From contig SAUG01000062.1 of NCBI GenBank assembly GCA_011316305.1, forward strand, positions 186,001 through 250,000: 64,000 nucleotides of DNA, written 5' to 3'. A program made the translations under genes and the position numbers. Positions 33,816-45,376 of this stretch are shown here, in pieces. Source of the DNA: Rusavskia elegans. Lineage: Eukaryota; Ascomycota; Lecanoromycetes; Teloschistales; Teloschistaceae. Numbering within the stretch: the stretch's first letter is position 1; each line of letters begins with the position of its first letter. The notes below the pieces were generated by a model that was given only the letters and a program-made list of their open reading frames with translations, made no database searches and had not been told where the DNA came from.

Positions 33816-35391
33816 ATGGCACCGTCACACAAAGCGCGGCGGTTGACATGGAACCAGAACCAAACACCAGAGAGCTCGGAATCGGGCTACGGCCAGGAGA
33901 TACTACCCACCATCGATCTGAATGCTTTAGCGCAGCTTCCTCCGCACGAACAAGAGGCATTCAAAGAGATGCGTATGAAAGATCGACTGAGAGTATTAGC
34001 ACGCTGGGGAAGAGAAGGTCGTCCAAGTCCTCGGAACGGCAGTTCACCCACGAACGACAGTACAGTACAGCTCATGCGGACTTCATCAGCACCCCAATTA
34101 CCTGAACTGCAAATGGATGCACCGACATCCACGTTCACCGGTGCCGACGATTCGACTGACGTGGATGCGTCCGCCAACACAAGAATGCCGGCCATTCAAA
34201 CGAGACAGGAGATCATGGAGCAAGCCGATACCGATGAAGCCCTACCAAAACCCCACCGTGGTCTGGGATTCACGCCGAGCTTATTATCGCTTCGATCCAA
34301 GCGGAGCCAAGGAGAGCTCTATGTGGACGAAACACCGGAAAAGAGATGCTTACGAAAGTTGCACCGAGATCAATTGGCACTCGAGAACATTGCCAATGAA
34401 CAAGATCGGGAGTGGTGTCGATTCCGTGGTGTCGGTGCAGTGCCGCCCGGACTGAGTCTCTCAGCACACTCTCCTAGTACCGCCGATCGAGTTATTGCTC
34501 GCACCATTACAAGGAACCATGCTGTTGTCCAAGAGACCGGTCACCAGCCGGATGCTTATGGTAGGCCAACTTGGCTGATTAAAGTGACTTGAGCGTTGCT
34601 AATGTGATGCCATTACAGATACGCTTGGCATCGCACAAGATATCGAGGAAGAGGAGCGCGCGCTGCGTGCTGCGAACGGCTCTCCAGATCTTCGTGGCTC
34701 TTTGTTCGTGCGAACACGTACGGCGAGTGTTACTCAAACGAAGCCGCCTAAACTTGTGAGCAAGAAAAAGACACGTCAACTGCAATTTGGAAAGTCACTT
34801 CAACCCAGTGAAGATGATTTAGGACCTAGTGAAGCGCGAACAGGAGATGAAGACAGAAAGCATGGCATCCCCATCGAGCTCCATGAGCATATGGACAGCA
34901 TCCACATCGGCCCTGTGAAGCTAGTGGGCAAGAAAATCGAGTCCAGCAAGAAGTGGATCAGAAACGTATTCAAAGGTAAGATAGAACGAAAGAAGAAGGC
35001 ACGGACGCCAGGTCGTCCTGCAAGTAGGGCCCATCTTCACGAAGAGGCTCAGTTTGGTGTTGCCAAAAGAGTCAGCGTGATGCCCGTCAAGGCACCACAG
35101 CCGAGTCAGCCGTCATTCTTCGTCGAACGAGCCCCTCCAGACCGGCGACCGCCTAGTCCACCGCATTCCGAGCCACCTCGTCCAAGCTTGCAGTCAGCTG
35201 GTGTGGGTGCGAATCCCCAGCCACCTCCATCAAGCTTTCAAGCCATCAAACAGCCATCGCGTCCCCAGCGGTCTCCTCCGAGGTTACAGGGCCCTCATCA
35301 GGTCGATAAGAGTGGTCACTCAAGAGCAACTGATCGTGGAAGGTCGTCGACTCGCCGAACCACACGTGCCATGATGGAGGGCTACGACTGA
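33816..35391 (+). CDS. basic, largely disordered protein of unknown function
   Basis: Exons 33816-34560 and 34619-35391 (58-bp intron, GTAGGC to TTACAG, phase 1) give 505 aa. Recognisable pieces: a helix with EQEAFKEMRMKDRLRVLARWG near 45-65, a second helical segment (KRCLRKLHRDQLALENIANEQDREW) near 175-200, and GPVKLVGKKIESSKKWIRNVFK followed by a Lys/Arg patch near 330-360. The C-terminal about 130 residues are Pro/Ser/Arg-rich. No domain recognised; the basic patches suggest membrane or nucleic-acid contact, which is inference. A probable 5'-leader intron is visible at 33763-33814 (GTATGT to AATCAG), ending one base before the start codon. Confidence 0.75.
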
Positions 35392-35841
35392 GCTGGCATC
35401 TTATACTGGTCCTCGCCGATGTGTTTGAAACTGTAAATATAGCTGCCCGACCGAACTCATCATAAGAGCCGATAGCGGATTCAGGGGTTGGACGCCATTG
35501 GAGAAGTTGGAGAATTGGACAAGCTGAAGACATGGTGTCGTCGGATCAGGCTTTGGACGCGATGTCTTGGATCTCGGCTAGCGCGTTTGGGATTCCCTAA
35601 GAAAATTGCTTGGCAGCTTGAACTGCAGGTTTACATGCTGTTGAATATTTATTAATATACATTACTTGGTCCGCTTATAACATACAAGATCTTCTTCCTT
35701 ATAGATTGTGCCCTGAATTATCAGTCAATAACGTGCGGCAAACAATATGCAACTATCCACTTGAACTTTCGCCGCTACCGCATATAACGAAGGCATCAAT
35801 CTCTCCACAACGCAGGACCCGCAAAGACAGCCTTTGTCATC
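35392..35841. other. intergenic
   Basis: 450 bp; 3' flank of the 505-aa gene and promoter of CCT3. An AT-rich patch at about 35635-35700. No gene seen. Confidence 0.5.
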
Positions 35842-37663
35842 ATGCAGGCACCAGTGGTGGTGATGAGTAGGTCATATATGATTCATGTAGAGTATCGCTC
35901 ATAGGCTATTAGATACCCAGTCTGGGGACAGACAGACGGGCCGCAAAGCGCAACTGTCAAACATTACTGCAGCAAAAACGTGAGGATCCTCGAGTATCTG
36001 CCTGATCGGTTAGGAACAAAGCAATGACGGAAAACAGGGTGGCAGATATTATAAGATCATGTCTTGGACCCAACGCCATGCTGAAAATGCTCCTGGACCC
36101 AATGGGTGGTATAGCGCTCACGAATGACGGCCATGCCATCCTTCGAGAGATTGAAGTCGCCCATCCAGCCGCAAAGAACATGATCGAGCTCAGTCGTACT
36201 CAAGACGAAGAGGTGGGCGACGGGACAACGACGGTCATCATACTTGGTACATGGCCTTCGCATTTGTCAGGTCACTCCGCTGACAGCTTGCAGCTGGCGA
36301 GATCTTGGCCCAAGCGCTGCCGCAACTAGAACGAAACATTCATCCTGTCGTCATCATAACCGCCTTCAAACACGCTCTGAACGACGCCCTAAGTATCGTT
36401 GAAAAAGTCTCAACGCCGGTCAATACGAATGACGATCAGGCAATGTATCGCCTAATTTCCTCGGCCATCGACACGAAATATGCTGCACGGTGGTCGCAAA
36501 TGATGTGCGCCATTGCATTGAAGGCTGTGAGAACAGTATCGCACGACGCCGGAGGTGGGAAGAAGGAGGTCGACATCAAGCGCTACGCAAAAGTTGAGAA
36601 AGTACCCGGAGGACAAATTGAGGATTCCAAGGTTCTTGACGGCGTTATGCTGAACAAGGATATCACACATCCAAAGATGCGAAGACGAATCGAGAACCCG
36701 AGGGTAATACTGCTAGATTGTCCTTTGGAGTACAAAAAGGGAGAGTCACAAACCAACATTGAAATCAGCAAAGAGGAAGACTGGAATCGAATACTCCAGA
36801 TCGAGGAAGAACAGGTCAAGATCATGACCGATGCGATCATTGCCTTGAAGCCTGACGTGGTCATTACCGAGAAAGGCGTTTCGGACCTTGCGCAGCATTT
36901 CATGGTTAAGCACAACATCACAGCTCTCCGTCGAGTTCGTAAGACGGATAATAACCGCATAGCTCGTGCTACTGGAGCAACTATCGTCAATCGCGTCGAG
37001 GATTTACGGGAGTCCGATGTCGGAACTCAGTGTGGGCTATTTGAAATTGAGAAAATCGGCGACGAATATTTTACTTTCATCACGAAATGCAAAGGACCCA
37101 AGGCTTGTACGATATTGCTGCGAGGACCTTCCAAGGATATATTGAATGAAATAGAACGGAATCTACAGGATGCAATGTTCGTGGCTCGCAACGTCGTCTT
37201 CCGGCCGAGGTTATCGCCAGGCGGTGGAGCGACGGAGATGGCAGTATCAGTACGATTGGCTCAACTCGCGAAGGAGGTAGAAGGTGTACAGCAATGGCCA
37301 TACAAAGCCGTCGCAGAAGCCATGGAGGTCATCCCGCGGACTTTGGTACAGAACTCGGGCAGTAGCCCCATTCGCGTGTTGACCAAATTGCGAGCCAAGC
37401 ATGCAGAGGGCCAACACACCTGGGGAATCGATGGCCACAATGGGACACTGGTCGACATGAAGCAGTATGGTACTTGGGAACCGGAGGCTGTCAAGCTGCA
37501 AAGCATCAAGACAGCAATAGAGGTACGAATTCCTTTTTCTGGACATTCACATATCTTGCTAATACACATCTAGGCTGCTTGTCTTCTCCTAAGGGTGGAC
37601 GACATCTGCAGCGCCAAATCTGCTAAAACATCAGGAGGTAACATGGGAGAGACGGAGGATTAG
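35842..37663 (+). CDS. CCT3: T-complex protein 1 subunit gamma (cytosolic chaperonin)
   Basis: One of eight subunits of the eukaryotic TRiC/CCT ring that folds actin, tubulin and other proteins in the cytosol using ATP. Five exons: 35842-35866, 35913-35979, 36038-36246, 36294-37522, 37574-37663; total 1,620 nt, 539 aa, the usual length. Introns are 46-58 bp and cluster at the 5' end, with a 25-bp first exon. Group II chaperonin motifs: GRKAQLSNI at the start, SCLGPNAMLKMLLDPMGG, TNDGHAI, VGDGTTTVIILAGE across intron 3, LSPGGGATEMAVS, and LQDAMFVARN carrying the Asp expected for ATP hydrolysis. The assignment to gamma rests on the overall sequence and the C-terminal VDDICSA segment. Confidence 0.95.
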
Positions 37664-38121
37664 TGGAAGTTGAGGTTTTGGTATCTGAGGCCATGTCTTA
37701 GAGCGAGATTCCCCATTAGAACTTGGCATGTCCGGTACCATATCGATGAACACAACGATCAAAAACTAGACCGACGAGTGTGACCAGGGAAGATGTGGAT
37801 CCCAAGAAAATATGAGCATGCTGTGATAGTTGCTTATAATGCAATTAAATATCGGCGCATTCAGTCTTACAAGCCATTCCATTCTTGACGGATAGTATTA
37901 CATCGATAACTAGAATAACCAAGATATAAATCCCTAAAAGTAGACTGAAGACGCTGATGTTTGTGATACAGTGTGCCCATGTTAGATGATATCGCCAGAA
38001 TTTTTGTTTTAAGAGGAGATTCAGGGGCGGGAAAAGGACCTATCGATAAGCGTTGATATCAATCCTCAACGCAAAGTGGATTTCTCCCTCCAGTTCCTGC
38101 CTGAGCGAAAGATGTTACGAC
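37664..38121. other. intergenic
   Basis: About 460 bp between two plus-strand genes; AT-rich around 37820-37940. Nothing else recognised. Confidence 0.5.
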
Positions 38122-39480
38122 ATGGGCAAGCCACGCATGATCATACTGATACGACATGCGCAATCTGAAGGAAACAAAAATCGAGAGATCCACCAGACAG
38201 TGCCTGACCACCGAGTCAAGCTCACACCAGAAGGATGGAAGCAGGCTGAAGCAGCGGGCTTGAAGCTCCGCTCTCTACTACGTCCAGATGACACACTACA
38301 CTTCTTCACCTCCCCATATCGTCGTACGAGGGAAACGACCGAGGGGATCCTCGGCGCTCTGACTTCCTCGAATCCGGCACCGTCGCCTTTTCCACGGCAC
38401 ACGATCAAAGTGTACGAAGAGCCTCGATTGAGAGAGCAAGACTTTGGCAATTTCCAGCCGGGGAGCTCGGAGATGGCCAGAATGTGGTCTGAGAGGGCCG
38501 AGTACGTAGGTGGCAGGTCCCTCTCTTCCTGCTGCATCTTGAAAATCGAACCTGATACACAGACGCTGTGCTAAACATTTCACCACCAGGGACACTTCTT
38601 CTACCGTATACCTAATGGAGAAAGCGCTGCCGACGCGTACGACCGTGTGAGCGGCTTCAACGACACCCTATGGCGGAGTTTCGGCGAGAATGACTTTGCC
38701 AGCGTATGCGTTCTGGTCACTCACGGGTTGATGACTAGGGTTTTCCTGATGAAATGGTATCATTTCTCCGTCGAATACTTTGAGGACCTACGAAATGTGG
38801 ATCACTGCGAATTTGTGGTCATGAAGCGGAGTCGGGAGAACCAGAAATACATCCTACAGAACGAGCTTCGGACATGGTCGGCGATGCGAAGGGAGCGGGA
38901 GGAGCAAAAGGAGCCAGAGAGTCCTATACCGGTGCGCAAAAAATGGGTAGGGTCTCTAGATGGCTATGAGATCGAACCTGGCAGACGGCAAGCGAGAAGA
39001 CAGAACACCGTCGAGATGTTTGCGGATGATGCGCCGGATGTCGAACGTGTGAAGGAGACAAATGCAAAGGGAGAGGTTGAGAAGAAGTCTCGCGGGACAA
39101 TGGCTACTACTAGGTAGGTTCAAAGCATTCAACCTCGAAAACATGCTGTAGCTAACCCAGTCGATAGTACTCAATCATCAAATCGTTATGATCCGGGATA
39201 CGCCCGCTCCGAAACATCCCAGCGTGGCCTACCATCACGCTCAAAGCAATCACCTCGGAGGCTCGATATCCCCGAAGAAGGTCGCGACGGTGGTGGTTCT
39301 CGTTCAGGAGCCCCGAGTAGGACTGGATCTGAAGCCAGCGATGGACCTTCGAGGCCGCCTCCGCAAAACAGTATGGCTAAGGCATTACATGGACAATTAA
39401 ACCGAGATACATCTCCTTACCGTGCGAGAGCCAACACACTTGGAGATCAAAGTGAGGATGATGAGGGAGAGGCACCGTAG
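38122..39480 (+). CDS. histidine phosphatase (phosphoglycerate-mutase-like) family protein
   Basis: A phosphatase of the branch-1 histidine phosphatase superfamily, of the fungal DET1-like kind. Exons 38122-38505, 38590-39113 and 39168-39480 (introns 84 and 54 bp) give 406 aa. The RHG-type motif is LIRHAQSEGN (nucleophilic His about 12), followed by SPYRRTRET with its phosphate-binding Arg, EPRLREQDFGNF, and the second His in VLVTHGLMTR. All expected catalytic residues are present. The catalytic domain ends near residue 260; a long Arg/Ser/Gly-rich disordered tail follows. The start at 38122 (MGKPRMIILIRHA) is preferred over an in-frame Met at 38053 because the fold begins there. Substrate unknown. 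Confidence 0.92.
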
Positions 39481-40002
39481 TCAAGTTCTACTAGGCACAC
39501 ACGTACGAAGATTCATTGCTTCGAAGATGTATTGTGGCTTGACAGTATAGATCTTCACATCGAGTATCGTCTAGATTATATGCTGCTTTTCCACGTTTGA
39601 GCTCAAACGGAGTATCGATGCTTGCTTGCAGCCAGAGAAAGCATATAAAAGCCGCCAAAAGTAAGGCAGGTGGACTGATCCTTCATGATACATCAGCTCG
39701 CAGTACGAAGTGCGCCTGGAAATCTTCATATATGACTTACATGCAGCAGCCAGGCGTTTGGTACATGACAACTCTTGCTTGTTCACAAGGCTTAATACTG
39801 TGCAAACCGCCATCAATTCGCCGAGCTATGGGGATTTTCCGTTATCCTTTGAAGTGATTCTGACAGACTCGTAACTGCGTCTCCTACTGAATTGATGATA
39901 GGTCCAGTCGTCCCTTGGAAAAAATCTGTCGGACTGCACTAACTTGTGCTTTGCTTATCTCCTCGTCACTCAATGGCTCGTTTTGACCCTTTCCAGTTCC
40001 GT
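39481..40002. other. intergenic between convergent genes
   Basis: About 520 bp between the phosphatase (plus) and the PRKRIP1-like gene (minus). No gene seen. Confidence 0.5.
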
Positions 40003-40620
40003 TCAATCATCATCATGAATCACAACGCCCACATCTTCCACACTCTTCACGACCGCTTCTCCCTCATCCCTATCATTTCCACCTATCGGCACCTTCGCAG
40101 GCCCTAAATTCTTCATCTTCTTCACACCTTCCTCACCCTCATCCTCCTGCCCACTAGTCATCTCCACATCCCCCTTCCACCCCTTCTTCCCCTTCCTCGC
40201 CTTCATCTTCTCCCTCCTCTTCTTATTCTTACTCGTCTTTTCCTCATCCCTCCTCCTCGCCTCCTCCATCTTCCGCTCATAGTCTGCATCCGCCTTCTCC
40301 CTCGCCACCTGTTCCTCCATCTGCTTTATCCGTTCGTATTCTCTCCTTCGACTCGCTTTGTAGACGTGGAATTCTCCGGATCCGGCGCCGGCAGAGGACC
40401 CTTGGACGTTGGCAACGATTTCGGGGGGTGGGGCGAGGGTGGATCGTTTGGATATAGTGCCGTTTGTGGAGGGGAGGGGGATGTCGATGTCGGGTTTGGC
40501 GAAGAGGGCTTCGACTTGGTTTGCTTGGGCGGAGACAGGGGTGAGGGCGCGGCGTTTGAGGGGACGTTTGGAGCGGGGGTCGGCGGATGTGGGGACTGAT
40601 TCGGGGATGGGCTCGGACAT
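40003..40620 (-). CDS. PRKRIP1 / DUF1168 family protein
   Basis: A single-exon 205-aa protein. The diagnostic motif is GSSAGAGSGEFHVYKASRRREYERI (here at about 75-100), followed by a long charged helix (MEEQVAREKADADYERKMEE) and a Lys/Arg-rich block (KNKKRREKMKARKGKKGWKG). This is the DUF1168 pattern; the metazoan member PRKRIP1 is a spliceosomal component whose long helix spans the catalytic complex. The acidic C-terminus is variable. Length fits the family. It is divergently transcribed from the UBE2O-like gene with 336 bp between the start codons. Confidence 0.9.
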   Translation of the reverse strand: MSEPIPESVPTSADPRSKRPLKRRALTPVSAQANQVEALFAKPDIDIPLPSTNGTISKRSTLAPPPEIVANVQGSSAGAGSGEFHVYKASRRREYERIKQMEEQVAREKADADYERKMEEARRRDEEKTSKNKKRREKMKARKGKKGWKGDVEMTSGQEDEGEEGVKKMKNLGPAKVPIGGNDRDEGEAVVKSVEDVGVVIHDDD

Positions 40621-40956
40621 GATGAGTGTGGGTTTCAGGAGGATGAGAGAGAGGTCTGAGGTTGTGAAGCTTGAGAGATGTACGTCTGAAAGTTGGGAGA
40701 GTTAAGGTACTCATCAGGTTAGTCTCAGCTATGTCGACTGCAGCTTTAGCTAGACTGGGAATTACTTCTCGGACTTTGCGGATATTAAGACGTCACTCGT
40801 TATGGCTGACAGCACTTTGATTCTGTGCATAGAGTTCTAGCTTGAGTCATCAAGAGCTGACTCTACAACTATAAAAATGTCAGATCATCTGCTTGGCCGA
40901 AGAGGTGGTTGAGCAATAACCCTGAACTTTGCAAACAAAGCAAGTCAGTACACGTC
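40621..40956. promoter_or_regulatory. bidirectional promoter interval
   Basis: The 336-bp space separates the start codons of the DUF1168 gene (minus) and the UBE2O-like gene (plus), so it must hold both promoters. GACGTCAC at 40789-40796 resembles an ATF/CREB (CRE-type) site. No clear TATA box in a useful position. Confidence 0.45.
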
Positions 40957-43900
40957 ATGGCCCAGGTTAGCGACCAGATTGGCGTGGGAGATTTCTATAC
41001 ACTGAAGAGCGACTCATCACTCAAAGGCATCGTCGAGCGTGTCTGGCACGACACTGACGCGGACCCATACACCGTCAAAAACCGCTTTCTCGTACACAAG
41101 GATCTACCTGACCATGTTCGACAGCAGCTAAAACATACTAAGCTTTTGCCAGAGAACTTCGTTGTTTTAAGACTTTTGTGGTGTCCGAGGGTAGATATAC
41201 TCGTTCATACGAGCGATCTTGTTCTTATTGATAAATACTTCTCACGAGGAGATGTTGTTAAGAGGAATTCATCGGACGCCCAGAGCGGTACTGTCATCGG
41301 GACTTCTTGCTCCTGTAATCTACGCCCTCACGTCTCCGTCACAGAGGGCCAGAATGAGAGAGCCCTGCGTCTCGATTTTGCACCAAAGGACACAGAGATT
41401 GCGAATGTTGACACACACGAGCTGGAGCCGTATCAATCTTGGAATGTAGGCGACACTGTCATCTTTGGGGGCTGGGTTGGAACTATCAAGGATATCGACT
41501 GTGCCACCACAGTTCGGCTGGAAGAAAACGGTAGTGTTGTTGTCGTTGATGATGCGAAAGATGTGAAAAGGATTGTATCTTCGATACCTCGGGACTTCGC
41601 CTACGTCCGCTTAAGCGGCAAGCCCAAAAAGAGGGAAGGTCCCAGTGCAGCTCTACTGTGTTATCCTGGACAAAGGGTTCGTGTGAAGAAAAGCTCTCTG
41701 GCGAAGGGCCGCTGGCTTTCCGGGGCTTTCAACGCCGGAATTTCACCTACGGGCGTGGTCCTCAATGTCCGCTGCGCAATGATTCAGGTGCACTGGAGAA
41801 TGCCAAGATCCGACGTACCAGCAACCACCGTTGCCGCTAAACCCGCAGTGTTCCTCATGGGAGAACAACTCGACAGTGGTGACGTCAAAAACTATGGCTT
41901 TTCCAGGAGTCCTGAGTTGGCTTATGGTGTCGAAGACCCCTTCGCTAGTGTGACAAACATGGTACCCAGTGAGTTTGTGATACGGAAAGATACTAATGCC
42001 ACAAGATTGAAGCATGTATGTGTTAGCGGAGATTGGGAACGGCAGATCGAACCACTGTCATTTCAACTTGAACTTCCATCAGGATCATTGTTGGGGCCTG
42101 ATGTTTCCGTATGGTTTGTCGCAGAGATCACTTCAACGACTAGTCGAGTAAAAATCCAGTGGCAAGACAACAGCATCACAGAAGAGCTGTCATCAGGCAT
42201 CTGTTCATACAATGAGGTCGACGATCACGACGTGTGGCCGGGTGAGATCGTATCTCTCAAGGGCCCAGAAACAATACAGCAGGATCTGGAATTTGAAAGA
42301 ATGTTGAGGACTCGTGCTGTAGGAGTTGTGCAGTCCGTCAATGCTGTCGAGCGGATTGCCAGAATACGCTGGTTCAAAGGTGCCGATATCACCATCACAG
42401 GTGAAGACTACACCGTTCTGGTCCGGCCGCATTCAAAGCTGGGAAAGATCACAGAAGAGATCACCGAGAGCTCCCTATATGAAATAGGGTCATACCATGC
42501 CCTGACGAAGCGGAGGGGTGACCTTGTCAGACTTGAGCGGCGGCCCAAGGAGACTCTTGGACAGGGCGGCATCAGTTGGCTTGGGGAAGTCATGGATCTG
42601 CTACCAAATGGTTGGCTGTTAGTACGCCTGGGTTCACTGGACAAGGCTCGAGACATCAAATGCTCCGTTCTCGATGTAACGACTGTCCTCAGCGCCGATG
42701 ATGACACGACCGACAGCGACTCGTCTGGATCGGAAAGCTCAGATGAATGGGAGGACGATACAATTATGGCTGGACAATGGCCTGGCAGCACACTCATTGA
42801 ATATGAAGGTTCAGCTCCATCCGATCATGATGAACAAGAATGGGAGACCGACAGCGACGATCACGCAGCTACTGGATCTGAGTAAGTAGTTTTCGCAGCT
42901 CTTTTACCCCAATCCCGCATGACTTTGGAGCTATCTTTGGCAAGCTAGGCATTCGAGACCTCGATTGACGCCTTCGAGACCTCGTCTGGAGTCAATCAAG
43001 GTCACGGATGCACTGCCATGCCATGGGTTGAGACATCTGTACTCCTGGGGCATTTGTATGGTAGGGCACGCTGACTCCGAAATCTGCTGCAGAGCCAGTA
43101 TGGATCAAGGTGAACCCCAAGAGATTGTTCCTCCTGTAGGATCGACTCCGATGGATGTTGACAGCTCGAACGAAACCAACGAAATGGAGAAGATCGACTC
43201 CCGAGAGGAACCGCTGACCATCGAGAGCCGATCGGGCCCAGCTGCATTCGAGGTTCTCGAAGGGTCAGCTCCTAAGCAGGCGTCTCTTGCGGGATCTGGT
43301 AGTCACAGTAAAGAATGGCTTCGTGCAGTGTCTCGGGAACACAAGATTCTACGTACTTCACTTCCCCAAGGCGTCTATGTGAGGACATGGGAATCTGATA
43401 TGGAGCTCTTACGAGTACTCATCATTGGGCCTTCTGGCACACCCTACGCCCATGCACCTTTCCTATTCGACATTACATTGCATAGTCGATTTCCAACAGA
43501 AGCTCCGACGGCGTTCTTCCATTCGTGGACGAACGGGGTCGGAAGAGTCAACCCGAACCTATACGAAAACGGCAAGGTATGCTTGAGCTTATTAGGAACC
43601 TGGGAAGGGGATGATGATGAGGAGGAATGGGTGGCGGGCAAGTCGACTGTTCTGCAGATCATTGTCAGTCTCCTTGGTCTGGTTTTGGTCAAGGAGCCGT
43701 TCTACAGTACGTTGACTCATCAATTCACCCGTCTCTTTTTCGATGATTTGTTCGAAGCAGTTGATTCACAAACATTCCATTTGCATTCCTACTGTCAGGC
43801 TTTCTTTAGTCTTTGTCACATCAGTGCTACTTCCTCTCGCGGTACTCCACCGGTCTCCTGTGTCCTTTCAACTTGTAGTACGGGCATCCGATCCCTCTAC

Positions 43901-44409
43901 TGCCTGCCAAGCCGGATGCAGTGCATAAGGCTTGGAAGCTAACTTCATACCAACCAACAGATGAAGCAGGCTTCGAAGCGCTTCAAGGCACCGCACAATC
44001 AAAACCTACCTCAGCCGTCTACTCAGAAAAAGCCTACGTCCTCTCGAGAGGATTCGTCGCCAAAGCTCTACAATGTCTTCCAGCCGGCTGCGAGGACATT
44101 ATCGAATGGCTGTATCTGCCCTCCCTAAACGGGCCCTCTTTGCTGCGCACAATAATGAGTGATTGTCAGAGATTCCTACAGCAGGATACCCATGCCGTTA
44201 CTGAAGAGGAGTCAAGCGCTCATCAACGACTCAATCTCGAAAGATACCATATCGATTCAGCAAAGCTGAGTAAAGGCATCTTGATCCTGTTGAGGAAGAT
44301 GGTGCCGGATCTTGAAGATCTACTCAGGTATGAAGAGAGGCTTCTCGCAGAAGCCCGGCAACAGACAAGTAGCCCGGATCAAACGATGGAAGTTGAGGGA
44401 ACCGCGTAA
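40957..44409 (+). CDS. UBE2O-like large E2/E3 hybrid ubiquitin-conjugating enzyme
   Basis: A large E2 of the UBE2O family, which attaches ubiquitin without a separate E3 and in animals acts in protein quality control. Exons 40957-42881, 43093-43706 and 43961-44409 total 2,988 nt, 995 aa. The N-terminal about 640 residues hold repeated SH3/KOW-like beta modules (GDFYTLKSDSSLKGIVERVW, GDTVIFGGWVGTIKDI, GDVVK), the counterpart of the substrate-binding conserved regions. An acidic linker follows. The UBC domain runs about 715-880 (EHKILRTSLPQGVYVRTWE, LIIGPSGTPYA) with the catalytic Cys in NGKVCLSLLGTW (about 805), and PFYNEAGFE restored across the last intron. A helical C-terminus closes the protein. 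The first intron is an introner-like repeat and the second is also long (254 bp). Start at MAQVSDQIG; the region upstream lacks an in-frame ATG. Confidence 0.9.
42882..43092 (+). repeat. introner-like element, copy B (intron of UBE2O-like gene)
   Basis: A 211-bp intron, phase 2, GTAAGTAG to GCTGCAG, in the acidic linker before the UBC domain. The first about 87 nt match copies A and C, and the last about 22 nt (GCTGACTCCGAAATCTGCTG) match the ends of both. An internal 12-bp direct repeat, TTCGAGACCTCG, lies at 42952-42963 and 42973-42984, which copies A and C lack. Confidence 0.87.
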
Positions 44410-45376
44410 AGAGGATCCAGAGCATTGTGACTAGCAAGGAAACGCGGGATGGACGATATTAGTAACCCATCTTACAGATGTCACGAGAGGAACTACAAAT
44501 ATATCTAGCTCACAGACAGGAGTTGCGGGGAAACAGCAGCGAAAGATACCCCCTTTAATGCAATTCGCTTTTGATCTTCTGCAACTGGAAAGACGGGGGT
44601 TTCCACATACCTTTCTGTTATGATATCATCGCTGTTGTTTTCTCCCCTACACATCCAAAATTTTCCTGGCAGCCCTTGCTCCCCAAGAGGAGGTTGCTTC
44701 CATCTCTCCCTCCATCTATTCTTCCTCCCCTCCACTCACCACAATCGAGCTCAAATAATTCCCCTTTGTCTTTGAAAATTCACACCTACTGCATCTATCT
44801 GTATAGCCCTTCCGCCCAACAAACACCACAAATCAGAAATACATTTTTAGAGAACTCGATGGATTTCGCAAAGCGAACTTTGAGGTTGTTGTTATGTCTA
44901 TTTGATCGAGATGATGGATTTGGTAACCTGCTGGAGAGGAGGCATTACATACCTACTGGTGGTTACCTTGTTCCGGCCCTTGTGGATGGGTGGGTGGGTG
45001 GGTGGGTCTTCTCCTCGTCACTTATGTATGGGCTAAAGTAGGAGATGCTGGGCCCCAGCTGTTGGCGTGGCGTGGGGGAAAAGAAGGGAGAGTGGATACT
45101 GAACACATTATGTTTTCTACACTGTACGCAAAGCGCGACGAATGCTTGAGGGTTTTGGCTTGACGTGTTCATACGGCACTGTACATGGGTGGGGATATTG
45201 GCATGTTCGAGGTTTGCGAGTCGAATACGACGGAAAATCCAGGACTGCTCTAACGCACGTTCTCAATCTACGAGAAAGTCTAGCGGGACAGGGAGAAGTT
45301 CAGTTAATCATAAGCCATTAGTCATTATTACGAAAGACCATCTATATACACACCCACCCCCTCCCCCCTCTCCATA
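44410..45376. other. intergenic between convergent genes
   Basis: About 970 bp between the UBE2O-like gene and the mannanase. Pyrimidine-rich at 44640-44800. A G-quadruplex motif lies at 44988-45006. No gene supported. Confidence 0.5.
44988..45006 (+). other. G-quadruplex motif
   Basis: Five GGG runs separated by single T residues (GGGT repeated). With single-base loops this is a textbook parallel quadruplex sequence. Confidence 0.7.
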
